64,000 nt of DNA from Micromonospora globbae (GCF_003610785.1 NZ_RAQQ01000015.1:1-64000); one strand, 5' to 3'; positions 48,117 to 58,123 are shown, counted from the first letter of the stretch. The notes: generated from the sequence alone by a model not told the origin. Translations and numbers: made by a program.

Positions 48117-50543
48117 ATGCCGTACCCCCAGTCGCCACGGTGGCGACGTCGTCTACCCGTTCCGCTGGCCGCCGCGACGGCCGTCGTGCTGCTGGTCAGT
48201 CCGGCCGCCGCGACGGCGCCGCAGCCCGCCGCGCCCGCCGACGCCGGGCCGGTCGCCGGCGAACAGGCGAGCGTCGTCGAGGTGCTGCTCGACGGCACCG
48301 CGGAGCTGGACGCGCTCGTCGCCACGGGCGTCGACCTCGACCACCACGTCGAGCGCACCGAGGACGGCGTGGTCGCCCACGCCGTGGTCACCCCCAGCGA
48401 GGCCGCGCGGCTGACCGCGGCCGGCTTCACCCTGGGCGACACCCTGTACCGTCCCGAGGACTCCCGCGCCCGCATCGCCGAGCGCGAGGCGACGATCGCC
48501 GCGCACGTGGCGGAGAACCGCGAGTTCGCCGCGGCGGCGTCCGACCCGACGGCACCCGACGTCTCCGACGTCAAGATCATCCGGGCGGACTACTACACGT
48601 CCGGGACCAGCCAGATCCTCTCCGTCGAGGCGAAGTGGGCGCAGGGCCAGACGGCGTCGAACACGCTCACCGTCGAACGGGACAGCGGCCCCGGCACCGC
48701 CATGGGCTCCGGCGGCACGCAGACCATCTCCCGCTTCGTCGACGCCGGCGTCTACCTCTACCACCGCGGCGCCGCCACGGTGACCGCCCGCCCGGAGTAC
48801 GTCCGGATCACCAGCCCCACCGGTGACGTGGCGGTCGCGAAGGTGCAGGAGTGGCTGCCCACCCCGGAGACCAGCCCGGAGCCCCCGGGGTACCAGAAGG
48901 ACTTCGTCACCAGCTACCTCACCCCGACCGAGCTGTACGCGCGGATCCACCAGCTCGCCGCCGAGTTCCCCGACCTGGCCGAGATCGTCGAGCTGCCGTA
49001 CAAGACCAACGGCTACCGCCGGCACGCCCAGGCCGTGCTCGGCACCGCCAACGCCAGCCGCGTCGCCGTGGACTCCCTCGCCTGGGGCCACGAGGGCGGC
49101 AACGACATCTCCGTCGAGCTGGCCAACCCGGGCCCGGGCAACGCGACGACCGGCGTGACCGTCACCGGCTCGCACATCCGGGTGAACCTCGCCACCGACG
49201 CCGCGGGCGCGGTCACGAGCACCGCCGCGCAGGTCGTCGCCGCGCTCAACAGCGGCGCCGGCTCCCTCGTGCGCGGGTACACCTACCGCGGCAGCCCGGG
49301 CACCGGCGTGGTGGCGCCGGCCCCGCGGACCCCGCTCACCGACGACCTGAGCGCGCCGGCCTCCGTCTCCCGCGACCCGCACCCGGTGTACGCGATCCGC
49401 ATCGGCAAGCACCGCGACGGCACGAAGACGGGTGTGCTCGCGTACGCCCAGGAGCACGCCCGGGAGTGGGTGCCGCCGCTGGTCACCATCGAGACCGCGG
49501 AACGGCTGCTGCGCAACTACGCGCACGACGGCCGGACCAAGCAGCTGCTCAACAACCTCGACATCTGGATCGCCCCGTCCATCAACCCGGACGGCGGCCA
49601 CTACTCGTTCTACGACTTCAACTCCCAGCGCAAGAACATGACGAACCACTGCCCGCTGACCGGCGCGGCCGACTTCCTCGGCCGGGACTCCTGGGGCGTG
49701 GACGTCAACCGCAACTACACCGAGTACAGCCTGTTCGACGGCTACTCGGGCGCCTCGTCGAGCTGCACCAGCGGCACGTACGCCGGCCCGAGCGAGCTGT
49801 CGGAGCCGGAGGACAAGAACCTCGACTGGCTGGCGTCCCGGCCGAACATCAAGTTCTCGATGAACCTGCACTCGTCCGGCAACTACTTCATGTGGTCGCC
49901 CGGCGCGTACGCCCTGCCGGACCGCACCTCGGCGCCGCGCCCGTCGCTCGCCGACGAGTCGTTCTTCTGGGGCGCGTCCTCCCGGATCCTCACGGCCATC
50001 AAGCAGCACCGCAACATGGCCGTGACCCCGGCCCGCACCGGCCCGATCTCCGACGTCCTCTACTCGGCGGCGGGCAACTCCGGCGACATGCTCTGGTACA
50101 AGTACGGCATCTACGCCTGGAACTTCGAGGTCGGCACCTCCTTCCAGCCGCAGTGGGACGAGGCGCACGACGAGACGATGGAGTTCGCCAACGGCCTCGT
50201 CGAACTCATGCGGGTGGCGCGGGACTACGCCTCGGACAAGAAGCGACCGGAGAGCACGCTCACGGTCGCGCCGAGTTCGACGCCGGGCATGGTGAACGTG
50301 ACGTTCGACGTCTCCGAGCCGGCCGCCGTCTTCTACACCCTCGACGGCGCCGCCCCGACCTACGAGTCCACCCTCTACGGCTCGGCGGGCGTCCGGGAGG
50401 GCGGTGAGACGCTGACCGTCCCGGCCGGCACCCGGGTCAACTGGTTCTCCGTCGACGCGGCGGGCAACGTCGAGAACAACTACCAGCCCGACGGCAACGG
50501 CAAGAACTACCGCAAGGGTCAGGCGGTCCTGCCGACCAGCTGA
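48117..50543 (+). CDS. Secreted M14 zinc carboxypeptidase
   Basis: Exported metallocarboxypeptidase of about 808 residues; the ATG follows GAAGGGCAG. Signal peptide about 1-33, a propeptide-like region, then the M14 domain with zinc ligands H447 and E450 (EHAREWVPP) and H585 (MNLHSSGNY) and catalytic E671 (NFEVGTSF). An extra domain (about 315-418) sits before the first zinc motif and contains a LATDAAGAVTSTAAQVVAAL stretch. The C-terminus (about 710-800) is a chitobiase/hexosaminidase-C-like beta-sandwich with the VFYTLDGAAPTYESTLY pattern. It removes C-terminal residues from peptides outside the cell. A large hairpin follows. Confidence 0.92.
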   Translation: MPYPQSPRWRRRLPVPLAAATAVVLLVSPAAATAPQPAAPADAGPVAGEQASVVEVLLDGTAELDALVATGVDLDHHVERTEDGVVAHAVVTPSEAARLTAAGFTLGDTLYRPEDSRARIAEREATIAAHVAENREFAAAASDPTAPDVSDVKIIRADYYTSGTSQILSVEAKWAQGQTASNTLTVERDSGPGTAMGSGGTQTISRFVDAGVYLYHRGAATVTARPEYVRITSPTGDVAVAKVQEWLPTPETSPEPPGYQKDFVTSYLTPTELYARIHQLAAEFPDLAEIVELPYKTNGYRRHAQAVLGTANASRVAVDSLAWGHEGGNDISVELANPGPGNATTGVTVTGSHIRVNLATDAAGAVTSTAAQVVAALNSGAGSLVRGYTYRGSPGTGVVAPAPRTPLTDDLSAPASVSRDPHPVYAIRIGKHRDGTKTGVLAYAQEHAREWVPPLVTIETAERLLRNYAHDGRTKQLLNNLDIWIAPSINPDGGHYSFYDFNSQRKNMTNHCPLTGAADFLGRDSWGVDVNRNYTEYSLFDGYSGASSSCTSGTYAGPSELSEPEDKNLDWLASRPNIKFSMNLHSSGNYFMWSPGAYALPDRTSAPRPSLADESFFWGASSRILTAIKQHRNMAVTPARTGPISDVLYSAAGNSGDMLWYKYGIYAWNFEVGTSFQPQWDEAHDETMEFANGLVELMRVARDYASDKKRPESTLTVAPSSTPGMVNVTFDVSEPAAVFYTLDGAAPTYESTLYGSAGVREGGETLTVPAGTRVNWFSVDAAGNVENNYQPDGNGKNYRKGQAVLPTS

Positions 50544-50556
50544 CCACCTGCCCCAA

Positions 50557-50593
50557 CCGGCGGCCGCGGCGCACCCAGCGCCGCGGCCGCCGG
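50557..50593 (+). terminator. Hairpin terminator after the M14 gene
   Basis: A perfect 15-base-pair all-GC stem (50557-50571 with 50579-50593) with a 7-base loop starts 13 bases after the stop. Confidence 0.85.
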
Positions 50594-50737
50594 CCGTTCT
50601 CGGGGCCGCCCGGCCTGAACGCTCGGTGACCGCACGGCGTACGCGATGCGTGTTCCCGGCGACCGCTCCGCGGACTAGCGTGAGATCAACTTTTCGGCCC
50701 GGTCCCGTCGGACCGGGTCAGTCCATGAAGGAGCGGC

Positions 50738-53700
50738 ATGCTCAAGAGAACACGATGGCTGCTGGCCGTCGCCGTGTCGGCCACGGTGGCGGTGGGCGTC
50801 CCGGGCGGACCGGCGCTGGCGGATCCCAGCGACCCCGCCCCGACAGCGGTGGCCGGAACCCGGGTCGGCGCGGAGACGTACACGGTCACGCTGCTGACCG
50901 GTGACGTGGTGACGGCGCGGACGAACGGCACCGGCTGTCCGCAGGCGTCGGTGCAGCCGGCGACCCCGAACGCCGTGTTCCACCGGTGGTGCGGGCCCGA
51001 CGGGCACCTGCACGTCGTACCCGCCAGCGTGGCGGCACGGATCGGCCCGGTGCTCGACCCGGACCTGTTCGACGTGTCGGTGCTGATCGCCGACGGCTAC
51101 GACGACGAGAAGACGTCCGCCCTGCCGGTCATCGTGCAGCCGGCCACGAAGGCGGCCCGCGTGGCGGCCCTGGACGGCGTCGTCGACCTGCCGATCATCG
51201 ACGCGGTGGCGGGCCACGTACCGAAGAAGGACCCGGCGGCCGCGAGGCTGGCGGCGAACCCGCTGCTGGCGGGAGCGAAGAAGGTCTGGCTGGACCGCAG
51301 GGTCCGCGCCACCGGCCTCCCGGCGGCGCCGCCGCGCGCCGTGCCGGCCGCCGCCCCGCGACCGACCGCCGCGGGCGCGGCAGGCCACGGCGACGACCTG
51401 GACTGGAACCTGCGGCAGGTCTCCGCGCCGGACGCCTGGCGGGCCGGCTACACCGGCCGGGGCGTGCGCGTCGCGGTGCTCGACACGGGCGCGGACTTCA
51501 CCCACCCGGACCTGGTCGGCCGGGTCGTGGAGAAGGCCGACTTCACCGTCGACGGCGGCGACGCGGTCGACCACAACGGCCACGGCACGCACACGGCGTC
51601 CACGATCGCCGGCACCGGCGCGGCGGCCCACGGGCAGCGGCGCGGCGTGGCCCCCGACGCGCAGCTGGTGATCGGCAAGGTCCTCGACGACAACGGCTTC
51701 GGCGACGACTCGCAGATCATCCGCGCAGTGGAGTGGGCCGCGCAGCGTGCCGACGTGGTCAACATGAGCCTCGGTGGTGAGTACCCGGACGACGGCAGCG
51801 ACCCGCTGGCGCTGGCCGTCGACGCCGCCACCCGTGCGCACGGCGCCCTGTTCGTGATCTCCGCCGGCAACAGCGGCGGCGGGATCTCCGCGCCGGGCTC
51901 GGCCACCACCGCCCTGACCGTGGGCGCGGTCGACCGGGACGGCGCCCTCGCGGACTTCTCCAGCCGCGGCCCGCTGGTCGACACGTCGGTGGCCAAGCCG
52001 GAACTGGTGGCGCCCGGTGTCGACATCGTGGCCGCCCGGGCGGCCGGGACGAACCTGCAGGACCCGATCGACCGGTACTACGAGGGCTCGACCGGCACGT
52101 CGATGGCCGCCCCGCACGTCGCCGGCGCGGCCGCGCTGCTCGCCCAGCGGCACCCGGACTGGACGCCCGACCGGCTCAAGGCCGCGCTCGTCGGCGCCGC
52201 CGACCCCGTGACCGGCGTCGACCCGTACGCCGTGGGCGCCGGACGCCTCAACGCCGCGCGCGCCCTGTCCGGCCCGGTCAGCGGGCAGCCCGTGGTAGAC
52301 CTCGGCACCTTCACCCACCCGCAGTCCGGCACGGCCGAGACGACGCTGACCTGGACCGGCGACACCACACCGGCCACCGTCACCCTCGACCTGGACGTCA
52401 CCGCCGTCAACCACGACGGGACCACGGCACCGCGCGGCGCGCTCACGCTCACCACGAGCAGGGTGACCGTCACGCACGGGTCCACCGCCCGCGCCACGTT
52501 GCGCGTCGACCGCGCCGCCCTGGCCGCACGGCCGGGCTACTACATCGCCACCGTCACGGCCCGGGGCCCCGGACACCGGCTGGTCGCCACCACCCCGGTC
52601 AGCTTCCACGTCGAGCCGCGCATGGTCGACCTGACGGTCGACACCAGGCCGATGGCCGACGCGCCGGAGGGCGCCGACACCTGGGTCGGTGTCCTGGTGA
52701 CCAACCTCGACGACCCGTACGTCTCCGCCGGTGACGGGTTCTTCCGGCCCGGCGGCTCGGTGACGGTGCGGGTCGCCCCGGGCCGCTACGCGGTCACCGG
52801 CGCGTTCAGCTCGTACGACCCGCTCACCGACGCCCAGGCGGGCGCGTACGTCGGCACCACCGACCTGTCGGTCACCGGTGCCCGCAGCGTCGTCCTCGAC
52901 CCGGCGACGGCACGACCCGTGACGGCGACCGTCGACGGGGCGCCCACCACGCCGATCCTCACGTCGTTCGTCCTCCAGCAGACCACGAGGAACGGCCTGA
53001 GCTGGTGGAACAGCGTCACCGGCCTCGGCGGCGGCGCGAAGGTGTCGGTGTCGCCGCTGCGCAGGCCCGGCATCGGGTCGCTGCGCACGTACGCCGCGTT
53101 CTACCTCCAGTCACCGCAGGGCACGGCGGACCCCTACGCCTACGACCTCGTCCACGAGTACGAAGGCGGCGTGCCGGCCGACCCGTCGTACCGGGTGAGC
53201 CGGGCCGAGCGGACCCGGCTCGCGCGCGTCGACCAGCGGTTCCAGCAGGTGGACTCGCCGGAGATGTTCACCTCGCTGCGGCGCTCCATGTACGCGCCCG
53301 ACGGGCTGTACCTGACGCAGCTGCGCACGTTCGGCCTGCCCACGCGGCGTACCGACTACCTGTCGCCGGGCTACCTCTACCTCGACGAGGGCGTCTACGG
53401 CGGGCTTCCCGCCCAGGAGCAGGTACGCAGCTACCGGCCCGGCAGCCGGCAGTCGCGGATCTGGGCGCGCCAGCCGCTGCACTCGGACTGGGTCGACGGG
53501 CTCGTGACGATCGGCGACGCGTTCCCGTGCGCCACCGCGCCGTCGCGGACGCGGGGCAACCTGCACGTCGACCTCGCCATGCTCACCGACCAGCACGGGC
53601 GCGCCGACTGCCTCCAGGGCGGGACGATCGGGTTCAACCGGAAACTGTCGCTCTACCGCGACGGCGCGCTGGTCGAGGAGCGGAACGCGTCGCGGGCAGA

Positions 53701-54151
53701 CTTCACGGTGCCCCGGCAGGCGGCCGACTACCGGCTGACGTTCGACCTCGAGACGAGCCTCGTGCTGCCCGTCTCGACCCGCGTCACCACGTCCTGGACG
53801 TTCCGCTCGGCCGGGCCCGCCGGTACGGGAAGCGTGCCGTTGCCGCTGCTCGCGGTCGACTACGCGCTGCCGATGGACGACGGGAACCACATCGTCGGTG
53901 GCACGGGCGAGTTCACGGTCCGGCAGGCCCGGGGCGTGCCGGCGCAGAAGGTGACCTCCTTCCAGGTGTGGACGTCCACGGACGACGGCGCGACGTGGAG
54001 GGCCGCCCGGGTCACCCGGGACGGGGACACCTACCGCGCGGCCCTGCCGCGCCCCACCGCCGGGCAGGCCGTCTCCCTGCGGGTGAAGGCGGACGGCAAC
54101 GGCGGCAGCGGCATCGACCAGACCGTCATCCGGGCGTACCGGGCCGGCTGA
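50738..54151 (+). CDS. Secreted S8 subtilisin-like serine protease
   Basis: Exported subtilase of 1137 residues; the ATG follows GAAGGAG. Signal peptide about 1-28 and a propeptide (about 30-205) precede the catalytic domain with D249 (VAVLDTGAD), H282 (NGHGTHTAS) and S455 (GTSMAAPHVAG). The oxyanion Asn is in ISAGNSGGG. About 640 further residues form several beta-sandwich domains without a recognised name, ending in a VTSFQVWTSTDDGATWRAA segment. Long C-terminal extensions are normal in actinomycete subtilases and probably aid substrate binding. Monocistronic, with a bidirectional terminator downstream. Confidence 0.94.
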   Translation: MLKRTRWLLAVAVSATVAVGVPGGPALADPSDPAPTAVAGTRVGAETYTVTLLTGDVVTARTNGTGCPQASVQPATPNAVFHRWCGPDGHLHVVPASVAARIGPVLDPDLFDVSVLIADGYDDEKTSALPVIVQPATKAARVAALDGVVDLPIIDAVAGHVPKKDPAAARLAANPLLAGAKKVWLDRRVRATGLPAAPPRAVPAAAPRPTAAGAAGHGDDLDWNLRQVSAPDAWRAGYTGRGVRVAVLDTGADFTHPDLVGRVVEKADFTVDGGDAVDHNGHGTHTASTIAGTGAAAHGQRRGVAPDAQLVIGKVLDDNGFGDDSQIIRAVEWAAQRADVVNMSLGGEYPDDGSDPLALAVDAATRAHGALFVISAGNSGGGISAPGSATTALTVGAVDRDGALADFSSRGPLVDTSVAKPELVAPGVDIVAARAAGTNLQDPIDRYYEGSTGTSMAAPHVAGAAALLAQRHPDWTPDRLKAALVGAADPVTGVDPYAVGAGRLNAARALSGPVSGQPVVDLGTFTHPQSGTAETTLTWTGDTTPATVTLDLDVTAVNHDGTTAPRGALTLTTSRVTVTHGSTARATLRVDRAALAARPGYYIATVTARGPGHRLVATTPVSFHVEPRMVDLTVDTRPMADAPEGADTWVGVLVTNLDDPYVSAGDGFFRPGGSVTVRVAPGRYAVTGAFSSYDPLTDAQAGAYVGTTDLSVTGARSVVLDPATARPVTATVDGAPTTPILTSFVLQQTTRNGLSWWNSVTGLGGGAKVSVSPLRRPGIGSLRTYAAFYLQSPQGTADPYAYDLVHEYEGGVPADPSYRVSRAERTRLARVDQRFQQVDSPEMFTSLRRSMYAPDGLYLTQLRTFGLPTRRTDYLSPGYLYLDEGVYGGLPAQEQVRSYRPGSRQSRIWARQPLHSDWVDGLVTIGDAFPCATAPSRTRGNLHVDLAMLTDQHGRADCLQGGTIGFNRKLSLYRDGALVEERNASRADFTVPRQAADYRLTFDLETSLVLPVSTRVTTSWTFRSAGPAGTGSVPLPLLAVDYALPMDDGNHIVGGTGEFTVRQARGVPAQKVTSFQVWTSTDDGATWRAARVTRDGDTYRAALPRPTAGQAVSLRVKADGNGGSGIDQTVIRAYRAG

Positions 54152-54166
54152 CCGCCGCTGGACGGA

Positions 54167-54199
54167 CCGCGGCCCCGGCACATCGTGCCGGGGCCGCGG
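54167..54199. terminator. Bidirectional hairpin terminator
   Basis: A perfect 15-base-pair stem (54167-54181 with 54185-54199) with a 3-base loop lies between the convergent protease and BNR-repeat genes and can end both transcripts. Confidence 0.85.
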
Positions 54200-54211
54200 G
54201 TCCGGCCGGTA

Positions 54212-56602
54212 TCAGGCCTTCTTGCAGGAGGACAGGACGCCGACCACGCCGACGCCGGTGGGCTTCAGCGGCAGCTTCGTGGAGGCCGCGGGGCACCTCG
54301 GCACGGTGAGGTCGTAGACGCCGCGACCGAAGGTCGCCGAGGTGAGCTGGCGGGTGGGCTCGTGGTACCGCAGGTACATGACGGGCGCCTGCGGCAGGTC
54401 GGTGCCGAGCGCCGCCCACTCGCCGCCGTTCCACGCCGACATGAACACCCCGACGTCGGTGCCGACCAGCAGGAGGCCGTCGGCGGTCGGGACGATGCTG
54501 TTCACCGGCGCGTCCGGCAGGCCTTGGCCGATGTCGCTCCACGTCCGGCCGCCGTCGCGCGTGATCATGACGTGCGGGCGGTCGCTGCCGGAGCGGAACC
54601 CGGAGAACGTCGCGTAGGCGATGTCCTCGTCGGTCGGGTGCACCGCCACCCGGGTGACCCACGTGCCGGGCAGCTGCGCCGGGTCGACCTGGTGCCAGGT
54701 CCCGCCGAGGTCGTCGGTCCACCACAGCCGGCCGTCGTCGGTGCCGACGTACAGCGTGTCGCCGTCACTGGGCGCGGCGGCGATCGTCGTGATCGTGCCC
54801 CACGGGTAGCCGGACGGGTCGTTGGGGCCGCCGCCGGTGAGGTCCGGGCTGATCGCCGTCCACGTGCGACCGTTGTCGGTCGACCGGTTGACGATGTTGC
54901 CGGCGTAGTACATGACGTCCGGGTCGCTCGGGTCGAACTGCAGCGGCGTGAGCCAGTTGCGCCGGGCCGAGGTCGTCTGACCGGCGCCGATGGTCTGCCG
55001 CGGCGCGGCGCCGGAGTTCTCCGACCGGTAGCAGGAGCCGTACTGGCTGCAGCCGAAGACGATCGTCGGGTCCTCCGGGTGGATGATCACCTGGAGACCG
55101 TCGCCGCAGCCGATCGCGGACCACGGCCCGCCGACGCCGGTGTAGCCGCGGTTGCAGCCGTTGTCCTGCGCGCCGCCGACCTTCAGCACCGGGTCGGTCT
55201 CGGCCACGTCCACCGTGTAGAACTGCGTGTACGGCTCGTAGGTCGACTTCACCCAACCGCCGGCCCCGTTGGCCTCGGAGCGGTAGAAGCCGCCGTCGTT
55301 GCCCAGGTAGACCCGACCGGGCACCTTCGGGTCCCAGCGCATCGTGTGCTGGTCGGCGTGCACCCCGCCCACCGACGAGAAGCTCTGCGCGCCGTTGGTC
55401 GAGCGCATCAGGTTCACGCCCGTCAGGAAGACGTGGTCGGCGTTGGTGGGGTCGACGAAGAGCTTGCCGAACCACCAGCTGAACGTCGACTGGGACGCCT
55501 GGCCGGCGGTCACGGGGGTCTGCGTCCAGGTGTCGCCGCCGTCGTCGGACCGGTAGAAGGCGCGGAACGGGCCGAGCGCGGTGCCGACGTACGCGTAGAG
55601 GCGCTGGGGGTCGTTCGGGGCGAGCGCGAGACCCCAGCGGCCCTGGTCGGCGTCGGTGGGCAGGCCGTTGGTCATGCGCTGCCAGGTCCGGCCGCCGTCG
55701 TCGGAGCGCCACAGGCTGGAGCCCGGGCCGCCGTAGGTGCGCTGGTGCGGTTCGCGCAGGTGGTCCCACATGGCGGCGTACATCCGGCGGGGGTTGGTCG
55801 GGTCGATGAGGACCTCGGTGGCGCCGGTCGTGGGGTTCGGCGGCGCGAGGACCTGCCGCCAGCTGTCGCCACCGTTCTCCGACAGGTAGACGCCGCGCTG
55901 GCCGCCGGGCTTGAAGAGGTTTCCGCTGGCGGCGGCGAAGATGCGGTCCTCGTCGGTCGGGTCGATGGCGAAGCGGGCGATGGCGTGGCTGTCGCGCAGG
56001 CCGACGTGCCGCCAGGTCTTGCCCCGGTCGGTCGAGCGGTAGATGCCGTCGCCTCCGAAGGTGATCGAGCCACCGCCGGGCTGGGCCTCGCCGGTGCCGG
56101 CGAACAGGACACCGTCGCTGGTCATGGCGACGGCGCCCATGCTCTGCGTCCCGTCGTCCGGCCAGGCCGTCTCGAACGTGGCGCCGGCGTCGCCGGAGCG
56201 CCAGATCCCGCCGGACGCGGCGGCGATGAAGACCTGGTCCGGCACCTGCGGGTCGACGGCGATGTCGACGACCCGGCCGCCGATGTTGCTGGGGCCGAAG
56301 AACGACCACGGCCGCTCGGCCAGGTGCCGGTACGCCTTGCGGGTGTGCGCGGCGACCAGGTCGGCCTCGCCGCGGGCCTTCGTGTACTTGGCGGTGGAGA
56401 GATCGGTGCTGCCGTCGCTCATCCGCTGGGCGGTCATCCACTCGTCGGGCAGTTCCATCGGGCCGGTGGGGGTGCTGGTGGCCAGCGACACCTCCTGGGC
56501 GGGCCCTGGCGTCGATGAGGCGGTCAGCGCGACTGTGGCGAGCAGCGCGACAGCCGCCGTCATGGTGAGGCCGCGATATCGGCGGATGAGCGTGAGCTTC
56601 AT
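54212..56602 (-). CDS. Secreted BNR/sialidase-like beta-propeller protein
   Basis: Exported protein of about 796 residues; the ATG at 56602 follows CAGGGAGA and starts a clear signal peptide (about 1-36). The rest is a chain of propeller blades with the BNR (Asp-box) pattern S-x-D-x-G-x-T-W seen many times, for example SGDAGATFETAW, STDRGKTWRHV, SENGGDSWRQV, SDDGGRTWQRM, SDDGGDTWTQT, STDNGRTWTAI and TRDGGRTWSDI. Such proteins include sialidases, GH74 xyloglucanases and sortilin-like binders. No sialidase Arg triad or GH74 Asp pair could be assigned, so the function is open. Two Cys near the C-terminus may form a disulfide. Confidence 0.82.
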   Translation of the reverse strand: MKLTLIRRYRGLTMTAAVALLATVALTASSTPGPAQEVSLATSTPTGPMELPDEWMTAQRMSDGSTDLSTAKYTKARGEADLVAAHTRKAYRHLAERPWSFFGPSNIGGRVVDIAVDPQVPDQVFIAAASGGIWRSGDAGATFETAWPDDGTQSMGAVAMTSDGVLFAGTGEAQPGGGSITFGGDGIYRSTDRGKTWRHVGLRDSHAIARFAIDPTDEDRIFAAASGNLFKPGGQRGVYLSENGGDSWRQVLAPPNPTTGATEVLIDPTNPRRMYAAMWDHLREPHQRTYGGPGSSLWRSDDGGRTWQRMTNGLPTDADQGRWGLALAPNDPQRLYAYVGTALGPFRAFYRSDDGGDTWTQTPVTAGQASQSTFSWWFGKLFVDPTNADHVFLTGVNLMRSTNGAQSFSSVGGVHADQHTMRWDPKVPGRVYLGNDGGFYRSEANGAGGWVKSTYEPYTQFYTVDVAETDPVLKVGGAQDNGCNRGYTGVGGPWSAIGCGDGLQVIIHPEDPTIVFGCSQYGSCYRSENSGAAPRQTIGAGQTTSARRNWLTPLQFDPSDPDVMYYAGNIVNRSTDNGRTWTAISPDLTGGGPNDPSGYPWGTITTIAAAPSDGDTLYVGTDDGRLWWTDDLGGTWHQVDPAQLPGTWVTRVAVHPTDEDIAYATFSGFRSGSDRPHVMITRDGGRTWSDIGQGLPDAPVNSIVPTADGLLLVGTDVGVFMSAWNGGEWAALGTDLPQAPVMYLRYHEPTRQLTSATFGRGVYDLTVPRCPAASTKLPLKPTGVGVVGVLSSCKKA

Positions 56603-56790
56603 TCGGGTCTCCCTGTTGGCGGGGGTCGTGGGAAAGCGGTCTCCACCGTGCACGCTAGACAGGGGAGTGAGCCGGGTCACCGAGCAACTGTCGCGAATGC
56701 CGTCGGCCTCTTAGGACACCTGTCGAGGCCGCGCCAGCGCTGTCGGCAGCCGGCGGCTGCGGGTGCGCGACGACGGGCCCGGAAACGGGG

Positions 56791-56819
56791 CTGGACCCTA
56801 TGTAGAGTTCCGATATAGT
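56791..56819 (+). promoter_or_regulatory. Leaderless promoter and PadR-type operator
   Basis: CTGGAC (56791-56796), a 17-base spacer and TATAGT (56814-56819) predict a start near 56826, exactly at the GTG of the PadR gene, so the mRNA is probably leaderless. CTATGT (56798-56803) and ATATAG (56813-56818) form an imperfect inverted repeat inside the promoter, fitting PadR self-repression. Confidence 0.65.
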
Positions 56820-56825
56820 GGGCCG

Positions 56826-57158
56826 GTGCGTATCACCGTCCCCGTCGCCAAGGTCCTCGCGGCCCTCCTCGCCGATCCCGGCATCGAGTGCTACGGGCTG
56901 GACCTCATGAGGGTCACCGGTCTGCCCAGCGGCACGCTCTACCCGGTCCTGCACCGGTTGCAGAGCGCCGGCTGGCTCGACGCGCACTGGGAGGCGATCG
57001 ACCCCGCGGCCGAGGGCCGGCCCGCGCGCCGCTACTACCGGCTCACCCCCGAAGGCGCCGTCGCGGCCCGCCGGGCGCTCGCCGAGCTGCGCGCCCTGAC
57101 CACCGACGGACGGCAGTCCTGGGGTGGCGCCGAGCCGACGGGCGCACCGGCGTGGTGA
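56826..57158 (+). CDS. PadR-family transcriptional regulator
   Basis: Winged-helix regulator of about 110 residues: YGLDLMRVTGLPSGTLYPVLHRLQ is the PadR recognition region and GRPARRYYRLTPEGAVAARR the wing. The GTG at 56826 has no ribosome site and coincides with the predicted transcription start, so translation is probably leaderless. The stop overlaps the next gene by three bases, the common actinobacterial pairing of PadR with a membrane protein. It most likely represses this operon. Confidence 0.92.
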   Translation: MRITVPVAKVLAALLADPGIECYGLDLMRVTGLPSGTLYPVLHRLQSAGWLDAHWEAIDPAAEGRPARRYYRLTPEGAVAARRALAELRALTTDGRQSWGGAEPTGAPAW

Positions 57159-58121
57159 CCCGCCGGCTCGCCGAGGCCCTGCTCCGGGCGGCCACCCGGC
57201 GCTGGCCCGCCGAGTACCGCGACGAGCTGGGTCGCGAGTGGAGCGCGGAGCTGCACGTGCTGGCCGCGCAGCGGCAGCGTCTGCGGATGCTCCGCTACGC
57301 CGCGAGCCTCGCCGCCAGCCGACCCGACGGCCCGCTCGCCGGTCCGCGCGGTCCGCGGGCAGGCCGGGCGCACCGCCGCCGCGCTGCTGCTCGCCCCGGT
57401 CGCCGGCGTCGGGATCGTGCTGGTCAGCGCGGTCGTGATGGCCGTCGTGGTGAACGGGTTCCTCGCGACGACCGTGAGCTGGTCGACACGTGCGCAGTTG
57501 CCGCTGCTGACGGTCCTGACCGCCGCGTTGGCGCTGCTCCTGGCCCGGTTCGCGGCGCGCTGGGGTCGCCGCAGCGCCCTCGCCGGGCCGCTGCGTACGG
57601 CCCTCGGCGTCATGCTTCCGGTCGGCGTCACCGCCGTCCTCCTCGAGTACGTGCTGGATCGGGGCACCCAGGGCCTGATCCGGGCCGCCCCCGGCCTGGT
57701 GAGCTGGCTGACCCTGCTCACCCTCGTCCTGTGGGGCGCGTCGGCGCTCGCCGGTCGCGGCCGTGTCCGGGCCGCGTGGTGGTTCGGCGTGCTCGGCGCC
57801 CTCGTCGTGGCCGACGTGTCGGTCGTCCTCACCGTGGTCAACGCGATCCCCGCCGGCCCCCAGACCGTCGTCGACGGCCTGCCGCAGGCCGACACGGTCG
57901 ACCGGATCTCCGCACCCCTCTGGCTCTTCGCCAGCTGGACGGACTGGTCGTTCGGGTTCCCCAGGCCGACGCCGTGGGAGCTGTTCCTGATCACCGATCT
58001 GGTGGAGGTGCAGCCCTACCTCTACCTGGCGGTCAGCCCGTACGCGCTCGCGTACGCCGTCAACGCCGCGCGGTCCGCGCCGCCGGCCGACGCGGCGCCG
58101 CCCGAGGGGTTGCCCGCCTGA
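57155..58121 (+). pseudogene. PadR-linked membrane protein gene with an apparent frameshift
   Basis: A GTG at 57155 overlaps the PadR stop and encodes a convincing N-terminus (VTRRLAEALLRAATRRW, then YRDELGREWSAELHVLAA). This frame loses protein-like sense near 57315-57350. The adjacent frame (+1) picks up with RGQAGRTAAALLLAPVAGVG, then about five membrane segments to the TGA at 58121 (for example LTVLTAALALLLARFAARWG and VLGALVVADVSVVLTVVNAI). Related PadR-linked proteins have both parts in one chain, so a 1-base insertion or 2-base deletion in the repeat-like GGTCCGCGCGGTCCGCGGG is suspected. If real, a shorter product from 57417 may still be made. The function is unknown. Confidence 0.6.
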
Positions 58122-58123
58122 AC

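Noticed and set aside
46002..50543. Continuous 1513-codon frame running from iolD into the carboxypeptidase
   Set aside because: Only the part from the ATG at 48117, with ribosome site and signal peptide, is protein-like; the upstream part is out of frame with iolD and without domains.
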